Source of the DNA: an uncultured Bacilli bacterium
Lineage (GTDB): Bacteria > Bacillota_I > Bacilli_A > RFN20 > CAG-288
Assembly (NCBI GenBank): GCA_948525355.1
Contig: CAOSOP010000021.1
Span: forward strand, 1 to 11,890
DNA: 11,890 nucleotides
Reading direction: 5' to 3'
This document shows, piece by piece, positions 8,543 through 11,890 of this stretch; positions within the stretch are counted from its first letter, which is position 1; every line of letters begins with the position of its first letter. The notes below the pieces were generated by a model that was given only the letters and a program-made list of their open reading frames with translations, had not been told where the DNA came from and made no database searches. The position numbers and the translations under genes are program-made.

Positions 8543-9091
8543 TTAGATTGTATAGATTTCCTTTTCCTTAGCAACTAAAATGGCATCAATCTTTTCAATT
8601 GCCTTATCAGTTGCCTTTTGTACATCGTCATTTAAAGAAGAAGACATATCTTCGGATAATGTCTTATCCTTTTTAATTGTATTATTATAATCTCTTCTAA
8701 TATTACGAATTGCAACTTTAGCATCTTCACAATACTTCTTTGCCTGTTTTGCAAATTCATCACGACGTTCAGTAGATAATGGAGGGAAGTTCAAACGAAT
8801 ACATCCACTATCGACGACTGGATTAACATTTAAATCTGATTCACCAATTGCCTGCTGCATTGATTTTAAAGCAGTAGGATCAAATGGACGAATTAGTAAA
8901 CTAGTAGCACTAGGAGTTTGAACACTTGCTAATGATTTAATCGGCGTCATTTCTCCATAATACTCGACCAAAATACGATCTAAGATCATCGGAGAGACCT
9001 TTCCTGTTCTAATCGTTCCTAATGTTGTTTTTAAAGACTCTAATGTCTTTTCCATCTTTTCTTGACATTCTTCAATAATAAGTTCTTCCAT
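8543..9091 (-). CDS. frr: Ribosome recycling factor
   Basis: Acts with EF-G in the cytoplasm to split post-termination 70S ribosomes. The 182-residue chain matches the family length (~185) and its two-domain plan: the three-helix domain I is formed by 1-29 and about 105-182, and the beta domain II lies at about 31-104. Landmarks are IRTGKVSP (27-34), SATSLLIRPFDP (61-72), IRLNFPPLSTERR (98-110) and RNIRRDYNNTIKKDK (129-143). ATG 9091 follows the pyrH stop by 1 nt, with AAAGGAAT formed by the last pyrH codons, so the two genes are likely translationally coupled. The tail is a charged helix ending in KEKEIYTI. Confidence 0.97.
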   Translation of the reverse strand: MEELIIEECQEKMEKTLESLKTTLGTIRTGKVSPMILDRILVEYYGEMTPIKSLASVQTPSATSLLIRPFDPTALKSMQQAIGESDLNVNPVVDSGCIRLNFPPLSTERRDEFAKQAKKYCEDAKVAIRNIRRDYNNTIKKDKTLSEDMSSSLNDDVQKATDKAIEKIDAILVAKEKEIYTI

Positions 9092-9092
9092 A

Positions 9093-9815
9093 TTATTCCT
9101 TTCTTATCGTGGTGCCAACATCTTCACCATTCATAACTCTTTTAAAATTATTAAGATCATTGATATTAAATACGCGAAGTTCAATATCAGATTCAGACAA
9201 TAAACTTATAGCTGTATTATCCATAACCTTTAAATTTTTCTTTAACAAATCGATATAAGATATCTTTTTAATAAGTTTTGCATCTGGATTTATTCTCGGG
9301 TCTTCGGAAAGAACTCCTTCAGCACCATTCTTAGCCATGAGTATAGCCTCACAGTTCATTTCCTTAGCTCTTAAAGCGGCAGCAGTATCTGTTGTAAAGA
9401 ATGGGTTTCCAGTTCCACCAGCAAATATAACCACTCGACCCTTCTCCAAATGTCTTAATGCTCTTCTACGAATATAAGGTTCTGATACCTCTGCTACATT
9501 AATAGCAGATAATACTCGGCAAGGAACATTATGGAGTTCAAGACACGACTGCAAAGCTAAAGCATTTATAATAGTTCCAAGCATTCCCATGTAATCAGCA
9601 GTTGTAGATTCTATACCAATCGTTTTAGCACTCTTACCGCGCCAAATATTACCAGCACCAATTACAATACTTATTTCGACACCATCTTTAACTAAATCTT
9701 CAATAGTTTCAGCCATAGAATGCAAAGTCTTTGATGAAAAAACATTTGAACCATCTTCATCCTTCAGTGCTTCTCCGCTCAATTTAATCAAAACTCGTTT
9801 ATACTTTGTAGCCAT
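9093..9815 (-). CDS. pyrH: Uridylate kinase (UMP kinase)
   Basis: Hexameric bacterial UMP kinase of the amino acid kinase family; it phosphorylates UMP to UDP with ATP, feeding all pyrimidine nucleotides. The 240-residue protein shows RVLIKLSGEAL at 7-17, the glycine-rich GAGNIWRG at 53-60, TADYMGMLGTIINALALQ at 72-89 (nucleotide-site helix), FAGGTGNPFFTTDTAAALRA at 131-150, and EGVLSEDPRINPDA at 166-179, where the usual VDGVYxxDP has become AEGVLSEDP. ATG 9815 has the best Shine-Dalgarno in the window. It follows a terminator-like hairpin after tsf, so its level relative to rpsB-tsf may be set by read-through. Confidence 0.98.
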   Translation of the reverse strand: MATKYKRVLIKLSGEALKDEDGSNVFSSKTLHSMAETIEDLVKDGVEISIVIGAGNIWRGKSAKTIGIESTTADYMGMLGTIINALALQSCLELHNVPCRVLSAINVAEVSEPYIRRRALRHLEKGRVVIFAGGTGNPFFTTDTAAALRAKEMNCEAILMAKNGAEGVLSEDPRINPDAKLIKKISYIDLLKKNLKVMDNTAISLLSESDIELRVFNINDLNNFKRVMNGEDVGTTIRKE

Positions 9816-9821
9816 TTTTTG

Positions 9822-9830
9822 ACCTCCTTT
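9822..9830 (-). promoter_or_regulatory. Ribosome binding site of pyrH (AAAGGAGGT)
   Basis: A near-perfect anti-16S match, AAAGGAGGT, lies 6 nt before the ATG of pyrH and fixes that start. It is much stronger than the sites of the genes that follow, consistent with pyrH being the first cistron after the tsf hairpin and needing independent initiation. Confidence 0.85.
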
Positions 9831-9836
9831 TTATAG

Positions 9837-9860
9837 AAAAAACACTCAAAAGAGTGTTTT
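9837..9860 (-). terminator. Terminator-like hairpin between tsf and pyrH
   Basis: On the minus strand the RNA reads AAAACACTC, loop UUUU, GAGUGUUUU, then two more U: a 9-bp perfect stem whose 3' side runs into six consecutive U. Four A-U pairs at the base make it weaker than a classic intrinsic terminator, so partial termination or RNA processing between tsf and pyrH is the likely role. The tsf stop is 3 nt upstream of the stem. It is the only gap in the operon long enough to hold such a structure. Confidence 0.6.
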
Positions 9861-9863
9861 ACT

Positions 9864-10751
9864 TTAATTTACTTGACTCATTACTTCAGAAGCAAAGTCA
9901 TCAACGCGCTTCTCAAGTCCTTCACCAACTTGATAACGAACAAAGGCTAATACTTTTGCCTTGTTTTCTGCTAAAACTTGACTTACAGTTTTGGTGGTAT
10001 CAAGGACATATTCTTGCTTAACAAGAATTTGTTCAGCAAACACTTTATTAACCTTTCCGTTGATAATTGATTCTTGAATATTCGCAGGCTTTTTACCAAA
10101 AGATTCATCAAGTAAAGAAGAAGCCTTTTGAATCTCAAATTCCTTTTGCATTACATCAGCAGGAATATCAGCTTCAGTTAAATATTGAGGATTTGAAGAA
10201 GCGACTGTCATGGCAATTCCACGAGCGAGTTCTTCGTTACCACCTTCCATTTTGACAAGGACAGAAATCTTACCTTTTAAATGGATATAACTAGCAAAAA
10301 TCTGACTATCAGTCTTTTCTACTATTTCAAAACGACGAAGGTCAAGCTTTTCACCTAATTTAATAGTAGCATCAGTAAATGCTTGTTCAATTGTATTTCC
10401 GTTAGAAAGCTTAGCACTCTTAGCACAATTAATACATTGTGGTTTTTCATTTAAAATAGCAGTACTGCAATCATCAATTAATGCAACAAATGCATCAGAA
10501 TGAGCAACAAAGTCGGTTTCACAGTTGATTTCTAAAACAACAGCTTTATTTCCTTCAACTTTAACATTGGTAAGACCTTCGGCAGCAATACGACCGCTTT
10601 TTTTAGCGACCTTAGCAATTCCATTTTCTCTTAACCAAGAGATTGCTGCTTCAACATCATCGTTATTTTCAAGTAAGGCCTTTTTACAATCCATTAAACC
10701 TGCGCCAGTTCTATCGCGCAAGATTTTAATCAATTCTATTGTCTTTGACAT
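9864..10751 (-). CDS. tsf: Translation elongation factor Ts
   Basis: Nucleotide exchange factor that releases GDP from EF-Tu. The 295-residue length and motifs are typical: the N-terminal UBA-like domain with LRDRTGAGLMDCKKAL (11-26) and DVEAAISWLRENG (32-44), followed by the core with INCETDFVA (75-83), whose TDFV is the EF-Tu contact, and a second core subdomain in the C-terminal half. ATG 10751 sits just after the tandem TAA TAA of rpsB (2-nt gap to the first stop) with AAAGGGTG 7 nt upstream inside the rpsB end, so it is coupled to S2. It ends just before the terminator-like hairpin, making rpsB-tsf a natural sub-unit of the operon. Confidence 0.98.
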   Translation of the reverse strand: MSKTIELIKILRDRTGAGLMDCKKALLENNDDVEAAISWLRENGIAKVAKKSGRIAAEGLTNVKVEGNKAVVLEINCETDFVAHSDAFVALIDDCSTAILNEKPQCINCAKSAKLSNGNTIEQAFTDATIKLGEKLDLRRFEIVEKTDSQIFASYIHLKGKISVLVKMEGGNEELARGIAMTVASSNPQYLTEADIPADVMQKEFEIQKASSLLDESFGKKPANIQESIINGKVNKVFAEQILVKQEYVLDTTKTVSQVLAENKAKVLAFVRYQVGEGLEKRVDDFASEVMSQVN

Positions 10752-10753
10752 TA

Positions 10754-11803
10754 TTATTCACCCTTTGCTTCTTCCTTGCTAGGTTCACTAGCTTGTTCAC
10801 TTGCGGCAGGAGCTTCTTCACCAGAAGACTTCTTTGTATAAGCTGCTTTATACTTCTTGTTATTATTATGTGATTTTCCGCGAATAGCATAACTATCAGC
10901 TCTGAACTTATCTTTGATTAAACGTAATTCATCAACTTTATCGACATTCTTGGAAACTTCTTCCATACTAGCGAAAACTTCATTTTCACTCTTATATGCA
11001 TAAATTGGTTCGCCACCCTTTGCTTCAACAACTGCATCAGCTAAGATACCAACAACTAATTTAATTGTCTTAACACTTTCTTCATTACAAGGAATTGCAT
11101 AATCAACTGCAGTAGGATCGCAGTTAGTATCGAGGAGTGCAAAGACAGGGATATTTAATATCTTTGCTTCAGCGACTGCATTGTGTTCAGAGACTGGGTC
11201 AACGACGACAATTGCGTTTGGAATGCGACGCATTTCCTTAATTCCTTCAAGATTCTTTGAAAGTTTGTTGATTAACTTTCTCTTATCAAGAGCAATTTTC
11301 TTAGGAAGTTGATCAAATTGTCCATCATTATCTTGATCTTGTAAAGTCTTTAATAACTTTGTTCTTTTTGAAATTGTCTTAAAGTTAGTCAAAGTACCAC
11401 CTAACCACTTATTATTCATATAGAATGAACCTGAACGAATTGCTTCCTCAGCAATTGTTTCAGTTGCTTGTGGTTTAGTACCAACAAATAAGACCTTTCC
11501 ATTATTCTCAACAATGTGACGTAATGCTAAATATGCTTCTTGCAATTTAGTAACAGTCTTTGTTAAGTCGAGGAGGTGTACTCCACTTCTTGAGCCATAA
11601 ATGTAATCCTTCATAAGTGGATTCCAACGGCGTGTTTGATGACCTAAATGTGCACCAGTTTCTAATAAGGCTTTAGCTGAGACGACGGCTTCATCATCAG
11701 AATGCATGGTGTTTGCCATAACCTCTGCAGCTTTTTCTACTTGACTATTGACAGAAGCCTCATTAATCTCTTCAACAGTCTTTTCTTTTTCTTGATCACT
11801 CAT
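10754..11803 (-). CDS. rpsB: 30S ribosomal protein S2, with extended N- and C-termini
   Basis: Component of the small ribosomal subunit. The conserved core spans about residues 39-262: LLETGAHLGHQTRRWNP at 46-62, FVGTKPQA at 106-113, KWLGGTLTNF at 132-141, and IVVVDP followed by IPVFALLDTNCDP and DYAIPCN (about 198-240). The protein is 349 residues, roughly 100 more than a usual S2 (~250). About 38 residues precede the core, rich in Glu and Ser, and about 85 follow it, passing from a charged helix to a basic stretch (RGKSHNNNKKYKAAYTKK) and an Ala/Ser/Glu low-complexity end. ATG 11803 (MSDQEKEK) is chosen because AAAGGGGG lies 6 nt upstream. A TTG at 11848 would add 15 residues without a site; internal ATGs at residues 29 and 33 lack a well-spaced one. 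It ends with tandem TAA TAA. First visible gene of the operon. Confidence 0.97.
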   Translation of the reverse strand: MSDQEKEKTVEEINEASVNSQVEKAAEVMANTMHSDDEAVVSAKALLETGAHLGHQTRRWNPLMKDYIYGSRSGVHLLDLTKTVTKLQEAYLALRHIVENNGKVLFVGTKPQATETIAEEAIRSGSFYMNNKWLGGTLTNFKTISKRTKLLKTLQDQDNDGQFDQLPKKIALDKRKLINKLSKNLEGIKEMRRIPNAIVVVDPVSEHNAVAEAKILNIPVFALLDTNCDPTAVDYAIPCNEESVKTIKLVVGILADAVVEAKGGEPIYAYKSENEVFASMEEVSKNVDKVDELRLIKDKFRADSYAIRGKSHNNNKKYKAAYTKKSSGEEAPAASEQASEPSKEEAKGE

Positions 11804-11809
11804 ATGTGA

Positions 11810-11817
11810 CCCCCTTT
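11810..11817 (-). promoter_or_regulatory. Ribosome binding site of rpsB (AAAGGGGG)
   Basis: AAAGGGGG is spaced 6 nt from ATG 11803. It decides the start of rpsB and therefore makes the 38-residue N-terminal extension part of the protein, because neither the upstream TTG nor the internal ATGs have a comparable site. Confidence 0.75.
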
Positions 11818-11849
11818 CGTTAATCACCCTCAATGTTCTAAATGTCAAC

Positions 11850-11865
11850 CTAATGCTAGCATTAG
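11850..11865. repeat. Perfect 16-bp palindrome in the rpsB leader
   Basis: CTAATGCTAGCATTAG is its own reverse complement, lies 47 nt upstream of the rpsB start codon and is bracketed by two copies of GTTGAC (minus strand; 11844-11849 and 11870-11875). As RNA it could form a 6-bp stem with a CUAG loop; as DNA it could bind a dimeric regulator. No good promoter -10 box could be placed with either TTGAC copy, so the promoter may lie outside the window. The function is unknown; control of S2 synthesis is a plausible but unproven role. Confidence 0.55.
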
Positions 11866-11890
11866 ACTAGTCAACAAAATTCCATTGAGT

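Noticed and set aside
9830..9835. TATAAA as a -10 box for a promoter of pyrH
   Set aside because: There is no -35 element at a suitable distance and the transcript would start within the Shine-Dalgarno; the bases are better explained by the spacer between the hairpin and the ribosome binding site.
11820..11848. Promoter with TTGACA (11843-11848), 17-bp spacer and GATTAA (11820-11825) before rpsB
   Set aside because: The -10 box matches only 3 of 6 and the transcript would begin inside the rpsB ribosome binding site, so it could not support initiation.
11801..11848. Longer rpsB starting at TTG 11848
   Set aside because: It has no Shine-Dalgarno, and the added residues would be encoded by the ribosome binding site and leader of the ATG start.
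1..11890. A novel defence, mobile or biosynthetic system in this window
   Set aside because: All nine genes are recognised housekeeping genes in a conserved order, tightly packed on one strand, leaving no room for accessory genes; only the 111-nt left edge is unexplained.

Overview
The window carries one compact, single-direction housekeeping operon on the minus strand, transcribed from right to left: rpsB, tsf, pyrH, frr, uppS, cdsA, dxr, rseP, polC. This is the order known from Bacillus subtilis and relatives, without proS, which in B. subtilis lies between rseP and polC. Together with low G+C content (about one third by eye), purine-rich Shine-Dalgarno sites and a PolC-type replicative polymerase, this places the organism in the Bacillota. 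The highly AT-rich codon use, divergent proteins and extended S2 fit an Erysipelotrichia- or Mollicutes-like (RF39/Acholeplasma-type) lineage, but the exact taxon is inferred. UGA is a stop here: cdsA ends in TGA and tryptophan is encoded by TGG, so this is not a Mycoplasma-type code. A dxr gene shows that the organism makes isoprenoids by the MEP pathway.

Layout from the 5' end of the operon (right) to its 3' end (left): a short leader with a perfect 16-bp palindrome (about 11804-11890); rpsB and tsf for translation (11803-9864); a 48-nt gap with a terminator-like hairpin; then pyrH (UMP kinase), frr (ribosome recycling), uppS (undecaprenyl-PP synthesis), cdsA (CDP-diacylglycerol), dxr (MEP pathway), rseP (site-2 membrane protease) and polC (replicative polymerase with proofreading). 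From pyrH on, gaps are 10 nt or less, or genes overlap (8 nt uppS/cdsA, 4 nt cdsA/dxr), which points to translational coupling. The last ~110 nt at the left edge (1-111), beyond the polC stop, is about 49% G+C and unlike the rest; its identity is unresolved.

Functionally the operon joins protein synthesis (S2, EF-Ts, RRF), nucleotide supply (UMP kinase), envelope lipid and isoprenoid precursors (CdsA, UppS, Dxr), membrane proteolysis (RseP) and DNA replication (PolC). I see no mobile element, CRISPR array, tRNA or rRNA, and no evidence of a new system. The points worth a second look are the edge segment, the missing proS, the long tails on S2, the palindromic leader, the tsf-pyrH hairpin, and some altered family motifs in Dxr, RseP and UppS.
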